From: Tricholoma matsutake
Lineage: Eukaryota > Basidiomycota > Agaricomycetes > Agaricales > Tricholomataceae
Assembly: GCA_026075535.2 (NCBI GenBank)
Contig: AP026547.1
Location: forward strand, 2,666,001 to 2,730,000
Reading direction: 5' to 3'
Length of the DNA: 64,000 nucleotides
Position 1 is the stretch's first letter; each line of letters starts with the position of its first letter. The notes below the pieces were generated by a model that saw nothing but the letters and a program-made list of their open reading frames with translations, was not told the origin of the DNA and did not search any database. The translations under genes were made by a program, and so were the position numbers. Below, piece after piece: positions 21,601 through 33,343 of the stretch.

Positions 21601-24471
21601 CAAACCCTGCTTGCTGGTTTCGAATGAAGTCATGCATGAGGTCTCATTCTTGAGGCCATTAGAAATCTCCTGGATGATTTTGATCAATGATGTTTTTGCG
21701 TTTGAGGTTATATCGAGGAGTTGGTTTGAATATTGGAGGATGGGGATTTAGTGGAGGCATGTCTTTGAGGGGATCGCCCTCGATGCGTCAAATAATTCTA
21801 AAATGATCAGGTAGTCCAGCTACAATTGGACGGACCTTCTGTGCGACTGGTTTATACTTTTTCTTCGTCGATAAATAACTAGACTGTGGATTGTCAGAAA
21901 TAACTGAGGAAGGGGAAACTGACGATGAAGAAGGTCGCATAGGTATAAACACCATCGAGGCGTTTCGAGGAACATGGAACTCGTCGCACGCAGATAAATA
22001 TAAGTCGGAAAGTGTCATGGATAATTCTTTGGAGGAGTCGATTTCGGGGATATTTGCAGTGTGCTCGATAAATATAGAGGAGTTAGAAGAGTCGAACAAG
22101 ATGATGAAAGCGCACTGTTCCGAAATTTCATTCTCTAACGCTGAAAATCCTCTCGAACTACTTTTCGACGACGGTGCGATCGAGGTATCCAGGGAATTGT
22201 AGCAGTCCGAGTTGAGTTAGGATCGCATATCGTGATGGTTTGCGCTTCATTCCGATAGTTCCTAATGATGCTTTCCATCAAGATGTTGAAAGGTCATCTG
22301 AGTAGAATATTGTATGCCGGGTCCCGAATAATATGTATCTGCATGTATAGGGTGATTCCACCAAGATCACAGGGTACGTTGCATGCTAAACCAAGTGTTT
22401 TGTCCACAGTCCCGTTAGCAGACTGCATTGGAAGCCTAATTGAGGAGTCGTATGCTAGACCGAGTTCATGGCAAACATCTTTGGCCATTGATATGATTGA
22501 GGAACCGGCATCGACGACGCTTTCTACCTGGTTGTTACCATGGACGTCCATAATAACTGATCTAATCGATGAAGTTTCTTTAGCAACGACAAAAGGCTGA
22601 GGGATTTCACTGGGTCGGAGACTGCTAATATAAGTCTCATACAGGTCAGGCACAATGATTGCATCGGGACTAAACATGTTTGTTGCATTGTTTCCAGATT
22701 GTGGGACTCGTTTTGGTGTGACCTGTTCTCTCCATTTTGTTCGAACCTCTGGTGAAAGTGAGAGTAGTTCTTTGGATGTCAGCGTGACAATCAGCATCTT
22801 CATTGAGCACACAAATATATTGTGCGCAATTTTCTTGTTCTGTACTGGTGCCTGTGTCGCATACGATGGTCCATCTTTTTCCTTACCCTTTGATGCGCCA
22901 GCGAAGTTCCTTTTGTGTGGTGGCAAATAGGCATTCTCCCTGACCAACGCGTATGGGTGTACTGAGGTTTGCGTTGGGGGTATGGTGGTCGATGGCAAAG
23001 TGGTCGGTGTCGATGTTGGAGCAGTAGTTGAAGTCGAAGGGTTGACCGTTGTCGATGAAGATGTTGAGGGTGGTGGGACTGTACCAGTAGACGTTGACGA
23101 TGCAGGGACGGGAGTTGTTGTGGCTGGAACCGAATTTCGAACCTCTTTGTTCAGATGTGAAAATGGTCGACCACTTCAAAGCGCAAATATCTCGTGCTCG
23201 AGAGCTGCTATTCTATCTTTGGAGTCAGCTGTCAACGTCGAGTTATGATAAATGCCTTTCATCTCCAATCCCGATATAGAAACAGCATCGGACTCTGTTA
23301 TCGAAGTGATCGCAGCCGAGGTTGAACTAGTCGAAGTTGAAGGTGCCGATAGTGCGATGCTGAATACAAGTGTTGCTGCTGGGGTTGCGTCTGGGTTGCG
23401 TTTCCACCATTCATTGATGTGTTCCTTGATAAAACTGCCAGGGATACTTCGAGGGGTGAATTGTCCATTAGGAAGTATGATCTTTCCTTCCACGTTTTGC
23501 TTACACTTCCCTTTGTTCAGGTACAACTGACAAACCATACAGTCAGGGATAAAATGTCCAGATAAACTGCAAAATATGCAAAGGAGTGTGTCGATATGTG
23601 CCTGTCTGTCTGCCAAATTAGTGCGAGGATTTTTAGTACCTGCGATATGCATAGCGATGGTGCTAGCGAATTGTTCGAACATCGCATTTAGATCTTTGGT
23701 TTTGATCGTAATAGTTCCTGGTGATGAGGTGCCTGTATTTCCGACATTCAATGTCGAGTGCGATGAAGAGGTCGATTGATGGATTACTGAGTTCGATGTG
23801 TTGGAGCCTGCTAGAACGAATTTTGCCGTGTCGTAAATGTCGTTGAGTGGATACAGATCGTCGGGATAATGGTCGGGGAATTTGAGTTCGAGTCGTCGAG
23901 CAATTCGAGTCCATAAGCCGGGTTGGAATCCTCAAACATAAGCTCTGCTTTGCTCAGCTTCCAAGATCCTATTCTTTGCTCGCAAAAAGTGAGTAATGTT
24001 GTAAAATGCGCGATAATACATTCCTAGATTGCTCACATCGAATATCCCAATGTGTAGCTGTTCTCCCACTAATTTGTCCATGTCTGATATGCTCCACTTG
24101 CGATCGTCTTCCGAGCCAGGATAGAGTTTGTGCACTGCTGTTCTAAATTCGTTGAATGATGTGCCGGGTTGATACTCTGGAAGCGATTCCCAGAGTTCTG
24201 ACAAGTCGATGTCAAGGTAGCGACAAGCGTGTTTCTTCATGAGATTCGATTCAGTAACGCCACAGGTCGGGAATAATAGTTCAAGCTCTTCAAAGTATTG
24301 TTGAAGCTCTCGAGGCTGAGTCAGGTCAAATTTCGGAGCGGTCGAGTGCCCACGAGCTGGCATCACAGTTTGGGTAGTCATGAATGCGATGACTCTAGGG
24401 GTAGGGGTTAAGACTTGTGTAATAGATAGTAGTGGTGTCGAAGTTGTTGGAAGGATAAATGAAGAGGTCAA
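18604..24471 (-). pseudogene. gag-pol polyprotein of gypsy BC
   Basis: One frame runs from ATG 24471 to TAA 18604, broken by several stops. Gag has F-D-L-T-Q-P-R-E-L-Q-Q-Y-F-E-E-L-E near the start, G-F-Q-P-G-L-W (after a TGA at about 23932) and a CCHC knuckle C-I-F-C-S-L-S-G-H (about 23560). After a TGA at 23176 pol follows in the same frame, with a protease V-D-A-G-S-S-I (about 22485), RT with P-Y-I-D-D-T-P-V-K-G-P (about 21060), RNase H, an integrase with zinc-binding C-H-Y-C (about 19650) and T-D-N-G-A-A-F (about 19400), and an acidic C-terminus ending D-L-D-E-D-E. Gag and pol therefore seem fused without a frameshift. Many stops are TGA in the place of CGA. No chromodomain is seen. Confidence 0.9.
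20016..20034 (-). promoter_or_regulatory. Candidate central polypurine tract of BC
   Basis: The minus strand reads ATTTCAGTAAGGGGGAGGA, identical over 19 nt to the tract beside the 3' LTR. It lies inside pol, where it encodes D-F-S-K-G-E-D. A second internal tract of this kind is the hallmark of central plus-strand priming in lentiviruses and Ty1. For this element it is an inference. Confidence 0.6.
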
Positions 24472-24691
24472 TGATGATGATGAAGAAGTAGATGATGATG
24501 TGGAAGGCGATGATATAGGTGAAGAAAATAGTCTACGATGAGTAGATTCTGCTTCGGAAACTGGAATTAGAATATCTCCTGATTGTTCGAGAGATTCGAA
24601 GGCGTGGCGAGTATCGATGTGAAGGGTTCTTGCTTGTGTTGGCCTAAGCTGAGGAAGTCAAGGTTGGTCCGATGATGAAATGATTCAGACA

Positions 24692-24709
24692 CCCTCGCAG
24701 TGGGCTCCA
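24692..24709 (-). promoter_or_regulatory. Primer-binding site of BC
   Basis: Four bases inside the 5' LTR the minus strand reads TGGAGCCCACTGCGAGGG. It begins with TGG as expected for pairing with a tRNA 3' end, here one ending CCCTCGCAGTGGGCTCCA. The tRNA cannot be named from memory. Confidence 0.6.
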
Positions 24710-24713
24710 AAAA

Positions 24714-25899
24714 TGATGATGCTCAACCCAGGAAAACCACCAGAACTGCCGATGAGGCAATTGATGATGTTTGCGACGAGTCAGAGGAGGGTTGCAAGAC
24801 ATTCCGAAAGTTCGTGGTCAAACCTCTGAGAAGATTACTAGTTAACACTAGTCGTGAAGGTAGTGTTATGGGAGACGAAGGCGTTTGTTGTGGTCCGATT
24901 GAGTATCGATCAATATTGAGGGTGATTGACGAGATCGACAGCGAACGAGTTTTATCATCGATGGTCGATATGTGAATTATGGGGACCTTTCGATAGGTCA
25001 ATGGTATACAAAGGGTGCGGCAAACTGCTATGAAGTGTTGGAAGGGTTTCTAGAACTAATGACAAGAGGATCAAGGGAGGATCAAGGATGCGATGATTGC
25101 AGAGGTTTCTCGTCGATCGAGAAAACCCGCAGAGACTTAGATTGTTTTAGAAAGTTGATTGGATGCTTAGAACTGTATACGAGATGATATGTGAAGACAA
25201 TTTCTTGTTATTTTCAAGTAGATACTACAGAGTTTTATATGTTTTAAAGAAACTTCCTAAAATGGAATGAGAAACATGTGTAGAACATGAGGCAAAAGAT
25301 ATGAGTTAAGGCACAAGGCCATAAAGGAGACTGGAATCCGAACAAGAAAGATATATATATCATATGATGAAAGAGTAATAAAGGGAAAGAACTAAAAGAG
25401 ACTGTCCTTTGTGTATAAACTGCGCTAAGTCTCGCAATAATGCATCCAGTGGGTTCTGTGCGCGATAGGGACTTGGAATGAAGCTGACCTATGATCAGCA
25501 GGTTTGAACACGAGTTGGAATACGTCCTAGTGCATGGTCTTCCACCATTTAGATAATGAAGGCGGCACCCTATGTCGCTCATAGTTTCTCAATATCGATC
25601 GATGACGCTCGACGATGGTCGACGATGGTCGATCGTGGTTGTGGCTTGTTCGAAGTTGGTCGGGGATGTTCGGTGGTCATGTAGGGGAATCTTAGGGACT
25701 TTTGGGGTAGTCCTAAGGTTGTGCGATGTGGTCTTTTGATACTATCGATGTTGCTGGTGATGTTTCAATGCGGTTGATATGATATTGCGATCGATAGAGT
25801 GTGTCACGCTGCATCTGGGATGTCGTAGGAGTTAGCCAATGTGATTAGAATGATGCTAAAGTGTTGAATCAGTCCTTGAGCCAAGAAGACGACCTATCA
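24714..25899 (-). repeat. 5' LTR of BC (LTR C)
   Basis: It is 1186 bp, equal in length to LTR B, with TG/CA termini. The 5' leader 24472-24713 between it and gag has no other feature apart from the PBS. Confidence 0.95.
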
Positions 25900-26324
25900 C
25901 TGCCCCCAGCCTCATGAGCAACTGCTCGTGGGGTGGATCATGGGTGGAAGGACAGACAACAGCGGGGTCGTGTCCCCTCCCCCTCCCCTGCACTTTGTGT
26001 GGGGAGGGATTTTTTTTGTATTTTTAATTATTTATTAGTATTGTGCCCCCCCTCCCCCGTTTCACATGGGGAAGGGATTTTTTTCTTCATGTTTTTACCT
26101 CCCCCCTCATGTTCGGCATGAGGGGTTAGCTTTTTATGTATATAAATAAAACTCCCTCTTGCATCTTGTGAGAGGGAGGATTTTTTGTTTATCTATGTAA
26201 TCACAATCATCCCCACTCCCTTGCATTCAATGTGAGGGATGTGGTTAATTAAAAAAATTTGATCTTTCACTACTCCGAAAAAAATTAGAGTGTCATGAAT
26301 AAACATTATATTACTATCTAATAA
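25900..26324 (+). repeat. X1 backbone: chain of C/G hairpins and AT-rich spacers
   Basis: After the minisatellite unit come four or five hairpins of the form CCCTCCCC...GGGGAGGG, CTCCCTCTTGCATC...GAGAGGGAG and CCCTTGCATTCAATGTGAGGG, each followed by a T-rich run and AT-rich spacer. The same chain lies at 48735-49095. A GC hairpin followed by Ts is terminator-like for Pol III or for bacteria, but here it is a repeated structural motif of unknown role. Confidence 0.75.
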
Positions 26325-26415
26325 TTCTCCTGTGGCTCAACTGGTTAAGCACACATGTTTGGTTTGTCATGTGATCACTCTAATCAAGATGTCTTGAGTT
26401 CAATCCTTACTCTGC
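26325..26415 (+). promoter_or_regulatory. tRNA-like Pol III module facing the right end of X1
   Basis: An A-box-like TGGCTCAACTGGTTAAGC and a B-box-like GAGTTCAATCC are 70 bp apart, with a long variable middle. It differs in sequence from the left-end module (5105-5180) but points outward in the same way. The copy in X2 (49100-49190) is almost identical. Confidence 0.6.
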
Positions 26416-26489
26416 ACAAATATATTTTGTAGGCACTTTGACAACTTAAGACTTGAAATTTGACTATCCATTAGGGTATATACTCTAAG

Positions 26490-26616
26490 TTGAGGATCTG
26501 GAGTAACCAGAATCTGGTCGGAATAACTGGAATAACTGGACTCCAACCAGAATAATTGGACTCCAACCAGAATAACTGGACTCCAACCGGAATAGGTGGG
26601 GGAGGGTAAATTACAG
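26490..26616. repeat. X1 right subterminal repeats and TIR
   Basis: Tandem copies of a 20-21 bp unit (ACTGGACTCCAACCRGAATA) end in ATAGGTGGGGGAGGGTAAATTACAG. X2 has five or six such units at 49285-49430. They look like a transposase-binding array. Confidence 0.8.
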
Positions 26617-26624
26617 AAGTGGCT

Positions 26625-28979
26625 GCAGCCACGAAGTGCCAAGGAAGTACGGCAGTTTTTGGGCCTTGTTTGATACGTCTCAGCCTTTTTCCTGCATATT
26701 ACTGAACACATGCAGATCCTGACAGGTCTGACTACAAAGGAATGCAACAAAATCTTCCCGGAATGGGAGGAGAAGTACCAGACTGTGTTTGACTGCATCA
26801 AAAAGGCAGTGGTCGGCAGGGAATGCCTGACTACTATTGATTTCACACTGATGCCGGCACACAAAACATTCATGACTACAGACACTAGTGATTATCAGTT
26901 GGGGGCAGTCCTATCCTTTGGGGAAAATTGGGAAAATGCATGACCAGTTGCTTTTGACTCAATGACGTTCAAGGGGGCTGAGTTGAATTACCCGGTGCAT
27001 GAAAAGGAAATGCTGGCGATCATTCATGGACTTCAAAAATGGCATGCAGACCTTATCGGGGTACCTTTCACAATTCTTACTGATCATAAGACCTTAGAGA
27101 ATTTTGACTGCCAGTGGGACCTAAGCCAGCGCCAGGCTTGTTGGATGGAGTTTATGTCTCAGTATAATTGCAAAATTGTGTACATCAAGGGAGACAACAA
27201 TTGTGTGGTGGACGCCTTGTCGCATACATCATTCAAACTCGACTTGGAAACATCAATTCCCTATCCTCCTGACAACTGTGAGCCAGTTGCCATCATCATG
27301 GGGGCTGCCAACAACTGCTTCAAATGTGCTAAGGTACTGGCTGACCCAATGACATCATCCACAGATAAATTAGTAGTGGCACCTACCTTGACAATATCAA
27401 TGGACTCCGAAATGCTAGACAGCATAAGGAACGGATATGCAGAAGACCCTTGGAGTGCAAGATTGCTGGAGGCAGCATTCCTACTGCATGGTGTTTGGAA
27501 GGAGGAAGGTTTGCTTTATGTGGGAGACCGATTAATTATCCTGAGAAACACATCCATGTGTGAGTCACTTTTTCACCTTGCTCATGATGTTCTAGGACAC
27601 TTCGGATTCATGAAATCATATGGCTCACTATGGGATTCATTCTACTGGCCAAACATGTGGCAAGATTTGGAACTTGCCTACGTGCCAGGTTGTGCTGATT
27701 GTCAACAGAACAAGCCTATGACAAAAAGGCCGATGGGGCCCTTGCACCCCTTACTGATACAGACCAACATGGTGACTCTGTTGCGATAGACTTCATCAGG
27801 CCCTTGCCTGAGGATGATGGATGCAATTGCATTGTTACATTCACAGACAGGTTGAACAGTGACATCTGAATCATCGCTATGCAGACGAATATCACTGCCG
27901 AGGACATGGCAGTTATTTTCTTCAATGAATGGTATTGTGAAAATGGATTGCCAAAGGAAATTGTTTTGGATTGGGACAAACTGTTTATCTCAAAATTTTG
28001 GCACAAAATCATGGGGGGTCAAACTAAAAATGTCTTCAGCATATCATCTGCAAATGGATGGAGCAAGTGAAAGATCTAACAAGACTATCAACCAATGTCT
28101 ATGTTTCCATGTGGAGCAAAATCAGTGTGGGTGGCAGAGGGCCCTCCCTTGGGTGCATTTCAATATGATGAATACTATTAATGGTTCAACAGGATTTTTG
28201 CCCTTTCAACTAAGAATGGGCTGGAGCCCCCATGTGATCTCTCCTCTTATTCAGTCTTCTGAAGGTGTCATAGATGACATTCACACTTCAGAGGTGATTG
28301 AGCATTTACAAATGGATGTCAAGGAGGCACAGGACAACATGCTGAGGGCTAAGATTTCCCAAGCACTTTCCACTGATGTCCATCGTTCTGACAAATTTCC
28401 TTTCGAAAAGGGTCATCGGGTTGTGCTATTGACCCTGCATAGATGTCAGGACTACAAGGCAAAAGATGAAAAACGGGTTGCAAAATTTATGCTGTGATAT
28501 GACGGACCATACATGGTGACACAGACAGCGCCAAAAATTTCGACAATTATGGTAGATATGCCAAATAACCCAAATACCTTCCTGACTTTCCATGTGTCCC
28601 AAGCATTACCTTTTAAAGAAAATGACTCGACTTTGTTTCTGGCACAAGAACTTGAACAACTGGGACCAGTGATGCTGGATGGGGTCAATGAGTACTACGT
28701 GGAGCGTATTTTGGAGGAGCGTAAGCGGGGATGGGGGATTCAATACCTAGTGCGATGGTGTGGTTATGGACCCAAAGAAGACTGATGGCTACCAGGACAA
28801 GAGCTGCAGGATTGCAAGGCGCTTGACATTTGGACAGCTGGAAAGTAAAAAGTTGCAGTACATAGTCCTCCTTCACCGGCCGAGCGGTAGCTTTTCCCCA
28901 AGGAGTTTTTGATGCACCCGTGCTCATGGCCCTTTTTACCTTACCTTTCTTTCAGAGGGGATTTTTATTTTTGAGAGGG
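26625..28979 (+). pseudogene. Gypsy element H1, RT thumb to chromodomain (3' half)
   Basis: The frame resumes exactly after the X1 target duplication with K-W-L-Q-P-R-S-A-K-E-V-R-Q-F-L-G. RNase H follows (T-T-D-T-S-D-Y-Q-L-G-A-V-L, about 26880; Y-P-V-H-E-K-E-M-L-A-I-I; T-D-H-K), then integrase with H-x-x-H/C-x-x-C (about 27570-27710) and Y-H-L-Q-M-D-G-A-S-E-R (about 28045), and a chromodomain (about 28690-28790) with Q-Y-L-V-R-W-C-G-Y-G. Stops and frameshifts occur at about 26670, 26940, 27787 and 28496. A purine tract TTGAGAGGG precedes the LTR at 28980. Together with 2824-4842 this is one dead chromovirus. Confidence 0.88.
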
Positions 28980-29644
28980 TGTAACAACATTACTCTTATT
29001 TACACTTAATTACTATCAGCCTCAGACTATATCCTCAGCCATATGGACAGACAGACTCTTACTCTTACCATCATCATTGTCTTATGATAGAGCTCTATTT
29101 CTCTTTCATAAAACCATCTGCTTTGCCTGTTTAGATTCTGGTCTCAGTGAAGTACGTGTTCTTCTACATGCGTACTTACACATGGCAGGGGTATGGCCAT
29201 ATCTTCAAAATGGTATTACTAACTACCCAGCAAGAGTTTTATCACAGCTGGGCAGGCTTTGAGAAACCTCAAGTTATCAAGCCATAAAATGAAAGGTAAG
29301 GGTATAGAAAAACCCATGAAAAACAGAAAACATCAGATTTTCATGGGTTTTTCTATACCCTTACCTTTCTGTTAAGTGTGATTTTCCTTTTATGGCTTAA
29401 TAATTTGAGGTTTCTCAAAGCCTTATATATTGCCCAGCTGTGATAAACTCTTGCCAGGTAGTTAGTAATGAAAATTTGAAGATATGGCCATGCCCCTGCC
29501 ATGGATTTTTCATACCCCTGTCCTGCCTTAATCTGGTTTAGTTATGATTTACATTACTCTATTTGGACAACTATTTTAGTTACAAGCTGAATTCAGTGAT
29601 AACTCTGAGATAAGGCACCTTATCCAAAGAAGTGATTCATCACA
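28980..29644 (+). repeat. Probable LTR between H1 and gag remnant P
   Basis: It starts TGTAACAACATTACTC right after a purine tract and is followed 13 bp later by the ATG of a gag gene, so it is placed as the 3' LTR of H1 and/or the 5' LTR of P. The right border (CATCACA) is a guess, as there is no second copy in the window. It contains the large hairpin at 29181-29503. Confidence 0.5.
29181..29503. repeat. Foldback repeat, arms of about 155 bp
   Basis: CATGGCAGGGGTATGGCC at the left pairs with GGCCATGCCCCTGCCATG at the right, and pairing continues inward through the CCCAGC, TTTGAGAAACCTCAA and AAGGTAAGGGTATAGAAAA blocks to a loop near 29330. A foldback MITE inserted in the LTR, or a structural part of the LTR, are both possible. 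I see no clear target duplication. Confidence 0.75.
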
Positions 29645-29656
29645 GATCTATCTGTT

Positions 29657-30765
29657 ATGTCCAAACCATCAACTTCTAATCCTGGTCCTAATCCTGTTCC
29701 TGCACCAGCACTAGAGGCGAAGATTGATGCACTTGCAGCACAAGTGTTGCAATTAGTGTCAGTGTTGGCAGCATCACAGCCCAGGCAAGCAGAAGTACAG
29801 CCACAGACAACAGCAGACAGAGATGATGAGATGGTGGAGATGGTGGAGTGGGTTCCACAAGATGATGCACAGGCAGTGGAGGAGTCCAAAAATGGAAAAG
29901 CATGCTTACCTAAGTAGGCACCCCCACAAATCTTTGATGGTACCATGGAGAATACAAAATCATTCATCAGCTCTATAGTATTGTACATCCATGGGAGGAA
30001 GCCAGAGTTTCATACAGCTGAGCCTAGGATAATGTTTGCTCTCTCATACATTCAGGGGGGGGAAGCACAGTTCTGGAGAAATGAGGCTATTAATCAAATT
30101 GCCATGGGAAATAAACTATTTGTGACTTTCAAGGAATTTTTGGAAAGATTGGAGGCACAGTTTGGGGACCTGGGATCCTAATCTGAAGGCAACAGCTAAT
30201 GCCAAATTAAAAACCATGCACCAAGGTTCCTTAACAGTGGATGAATTTATTTTGCAGTTCAAAGCAGAAGCTTTGCAGACAGATATGGGAGAAGCCACAT
30301 TGGTAGAATTTTTGAAACCAGAATTGAAACCCTCCTTATTCAAGTCTATCTACCAACTACCTTCTATACTGGAAAGGTTGGATGAGTGGTATAATTGGGC
30401 AATGCACCTTGATCGGCAATATCAGCAGGAACAGGCCAAATTGAAGTTGATGTATGGAAGTAGTAAATTTGGAAAGTCATCAGGGGGAAAGTCTGAGAAA
30501 GGAAAGGCGTCTCAGGCACAAGCAGCAGTGCAAACTCCAAGGGCACAGCCACCAGCCATGGCAGTGGCACCTATTGTTGCAGAGTCAGCAGGACCAGACA
30601 CTATGGAGATTGATCAAGTGGGGAGACGTGGCCCACTTAAATGTTTTAACTGTGGGAAGTTAAGATGAATTGCAGGCAGAAGAGAAAGATTAGGGAAGCT
30701 ACAATTGAGGACAAGGGGGTGGCAGAATGGGAATCCCGAACTGCGGGTAGAGGGGGGGGGTCTGG
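29657..30765 (+). pseudogene. gag remnant of gypsy element P
   Basis: The reading starts at M-S-K-P-S-T-S-N-P-G with a coiled coil (L-x-A-Q-V-L-Q-L-V), then the capsid-like core (F-D-G-T, S-Y-I-Q-G-G-E-A-Q-F-W, F-L-E-R-L-E-A-Q-F-G-D) and, after a frameshift at about 30180, A-N-A-K-L-K-T-M-H-Q-G-S. It ends in C-F-N-C-G-K, the start of a zinc knuckle. One TAG (29915) and one frameshift break it. The knuckle is damaged, and the frame is lost before solo LTR E. It is a different gypsy family from H1 by its gag. Confidence 0.82.
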
Positions 30766-31714
30766 TAATAGGTCCCCAGTGCAGTTCAAGCACCAATATA
30801 TAGGTTTTCACATGCTTTGTACAGCTCAGAATGATGAGTTCCAAACCAGTTTTGAGCAATATTGCACTGATTTCGGGCCACAAATGAAGTCTGAAGAAAC
30901 TTCGAAAATCTTTGAGAAACCTTGAACCTCAAAAAACATCTTCAGACACAGTATTTTCTATTTGAATGATCTTTGGATGCATGCTGGACACATGGGACAC
31001 TATCTTGAGTATATTGAACACATTTTGACTGCATGTGCATGCATACAATCTGCTCAAAGCAGTTTCCAATGTTTTATGCAATTTATAACAAGGACAGTCC
31101 ACTTTTAGCTATTCTTTCTTATTATTTCTTCATCATATGTTATATTCACCCTTTCTAGTCTCGCTTTATTGTTCTGATATACTTCTATTGTCTTTTGCCT
31201 CGAGTTTTCCACATGTTTGCCTCATGTTCTCTAGCCTTTTTAGGCAGTTTCTTTATTTTATATAAAAAGATGTACTAGATACAAAGAAAAAAAGAAAAGT
31301 CATTGTCTTCCTCCCAGATCACAGTGATTTGAGAGTTCAGTTTAGTCTTATTCAGTCCGAAGTCTTGTGTTTTACACTAAACTTCCTTGAAAATCCTCAC
31401 ATTATGCTATTTTCACTCTTGTTTCCCTCGATTTGGCTTTGCTTTGCTTCTATTACTCGTCTAGTCCCCTGATCTTGCATCCAAACATATTTGCACACTC
31501 TGAATTCATTGATCTAGCCACAAAATTCTCTGAAATTCCATGAAACACATTCTTTTAGCTTTGAATTGCTTCGACAAGCAGTCCTTTTATGACTATTTGA
31601 CAGTCGGTCTGACAGGTGACATCTAGAGGGCCTTGCGTCCTTCCTCTAACTTGTGCTATACCATCCAAAGCCATTTAGTAGGTTTTGTTTGGGTTTCCAG
31701 GTTGAGCATCATCA
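30766..31714 (+). repeat. Solo LTR E (relative of D), TSD CTGG
   Basis: It starts TAATAGG (from TGATAGG), ends CATCATCA and is related, inverted, to the LTR at 50518-51847. CTGG flanks both sides (30762-30765 and 31715-31718). A clean 4-bp duplication shows LTR-LTR recombination of a whole element. Confidence 0.85.
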
Positions 31715-31718
31715 CTGG

Positions 31719-32363
31719 CCAGAGGCTGAAAAAAAAAACCAACCTGTGCCCAAATTAGGCTTTCTGCTGCCATTTGAGCACTGTAATTACTCTTTTTACT
31801 CTTCAGAAGCATTCAATGTCAACCAAAGCCCCCAATAGACAGTAATACCTAATAATTGCTTGATAGCATAACTTTTTACTGGTTCATATTCTCTACAACC
31901 TCAAACCGTCGAGCTTAATTGTATGGCATGCTGAAGAAAAGGTACTTATTGACATCATTGAGCAGTAAAACAGATGAGCTAATGGGTAAAGTAGAAAAGC
32001 TAGTGAGTTCACAGAGGAGAGCATGCCACGCAATCAGAAACTACAGCCCCGTGGGTAGCTTTCACACCCAGTGTGGAACTTGCACAGGAGCCACCAAGAA
32101 TGACTCGCAGTGATGCTATCCCATCTCCTGGGTCATCTCATGCAATTGAGCATCTAGAGCAGCCTTGCAAATCGAGTCTCAATGAACAAATTTGAGGAGT
32201 AGCGACATGATCGGAGGATGTAAGAGACGAGTTCGACTCAAAGATGAGAGAAAAAGAGCGAGGTTTTCAAAGTTACCTTTATAGGTTTTTCAACTCGATC
32301 ACGGATTCAGCACGTGACCCCAATCGACTGACTGGGACAGTCAGGATTTCAGTAAGGAGGAGG
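31719..32363. other. Remnant upstream of LTR F with start region of an antisense gene
   Basis: The right end (32345-32363) is a purine tract, ATTTCAGTAAGGAGGAGGA, next to LTR F and nearly identical to that of BC. On the minus strand an ATG at 32207 (157 bp from the LTR) follows a CT-rich stretch and reads M-S-L-L-L-K-F-V before a TGA, comparable to M-S-I-L-A-K-L-A of the BC antisense gene. The rest (31719-32200) holds no frame I can identify. Confidence 0.55.
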
Positions 32364-33343
32364 ATGATAGGTCCACTTTGGCAGCTGAGCTCTGAAAACA
32401 AGAAATCACACTCGGACACCTTCTTCCCAAAGTCCTACAATTTTGCAAATGCTTACGGATGCCTATGAGCGCACAAAACAATGAAATGACACTTCAAACC
32501 ATTTTGAATGACTTTGGCCACTGTATTCCTATTGTACCGCACCTCGAACACACATTCCCACCATTACACACACTAACACATCACATTCCTGCCACCACAA
32601 ACATGAGGAGACACAACAGCTAGCAACTTAGTGCGCACCGAGGCACTTTCTGATGTATTCATGATTTATTGGAACCACAAGACAAGGAGATTTGATATAT
32701 TGCATGTTTCTTTCTTATCATTTTCTCATTTACTTCATGATTTCAACACCTTTTTCACTGCCTGATGTTTACCACATGTTTTGGCTCATGGCTTTTTTAC
32801 CTTTTTAGTACTATCTCTCTAAAACATATATAGTTTGGTGTATTTACTGTCGATAGAGGCAAGAAATCATCTTCCCACATCGCATATCATCTGGCTTGAG
32901 GGTTTAACTCTTGAGTCTTAGCTCAGTCTTAGTCAAAACTCGCTCAAGTATTCTGTGAACTATGTCATTTTGCTACACAGTCTCTTGAAACTTTTGTCAA
33001 ATTGTCTATCTATTGTGTCATCGTCTTTTACCTCATCTTCAACTATTGTCACCATCTCCTGAACTTGTTAAAACCATCTCAAAGATTCTCAAACTCCTTC
33101 GCATCATTGCTAAACTCTTTCGTATCATTTTGGAATGCTTTGTAGTGTTTTGTGCTACTTCAGATGGTTTCACAGAACTTCGCACCGCCTAATACTGCTT
33201 TGCAACGTTTCACAGTACATTTACCGGCCTCTGGATAGCACAGTGATATTCAGTACTACCTTGCAACCTTACTCTGACTCGTGTTATATCTCCTAAGGCC
33301 AGTTTAGTTGGTTTTGGTAGAGTTTCCAGGTTGAGCATCATCA
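32364..33343 (+). repeat. 3' LTR F of a BC-related element
   Basis: It begins TGATAGG after the purine tract and ends CATCATCA (980 bp). Its last 250 bp match LTR fragment G (53085-53345). The right flank is KDZ transposase coding sequence, so the parent element inserted there. The 5' half of that element is gone. Confidence 0.82.

Larger units (their letters stand above)
15558..25899 (-). mobile_element. Complete gypsy retrotransposon BC (minus sense)
   Basis: Two 1186-bp LTRs flank about 8 kb. TSD CTGC lies at 15554-15557 and 25900-25903. X2 carries the empty site near 48610. In the minus direction the order is 5' LTR (24714-25899), PBS, gag-pol, antisense gene, polypurine tract, 3' LTR (15558-16743). 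Protein motifs differ clearly from N and J (Y-I-D-D in RT, D-A-G-S-S in protease, no chromodomain seen), so this is a separate gypsy lineage. Confidence 0.95.
4843..26616. mobile_element. TIR DNA element X1 (8-bp TSD), swollen by nested insertions
   Basis: The left end reads GAGTACTTTACACTCCCCC. The right end, reverse complemented, reads CTGTAATTTACCCTCCCCC, and the match continues through ACCTATTCC. The 8-bp target duplication AAGTGGCT lies at 4835-4842 and 26617-26624, and removing X1 with one copy restores the H1 pol frame. An 8-bp duplication with short imperfect TIRs fits the hAT superfamily, but no transposase is present, so X1 is non-autonomous. The backbone is 4843-5260, 6553-7473, 15193-15557 and 25900-26616, and it matches the uninterrupted copy X2 at 46898-49430. 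The insertions are Q, N and BC. Confidence 0.87.

Noticed and set aside
22883..23279. Several open frames around the gag-pol junction of BC on both strands
   Set aside because: They overlap the continuous gag-pol frame, which explains the region with a single nonsense codon at 23176.
28980..29644. H1 and gag remnant P as one element in tandem through a shared LTR
   Set aside because: The gag zinc-knuckle regions differ in type (x6 spacing with P-D-G tail in H1, C-F-N-C-G-K in P), so common origin is not supported. The LTR owner stays open.
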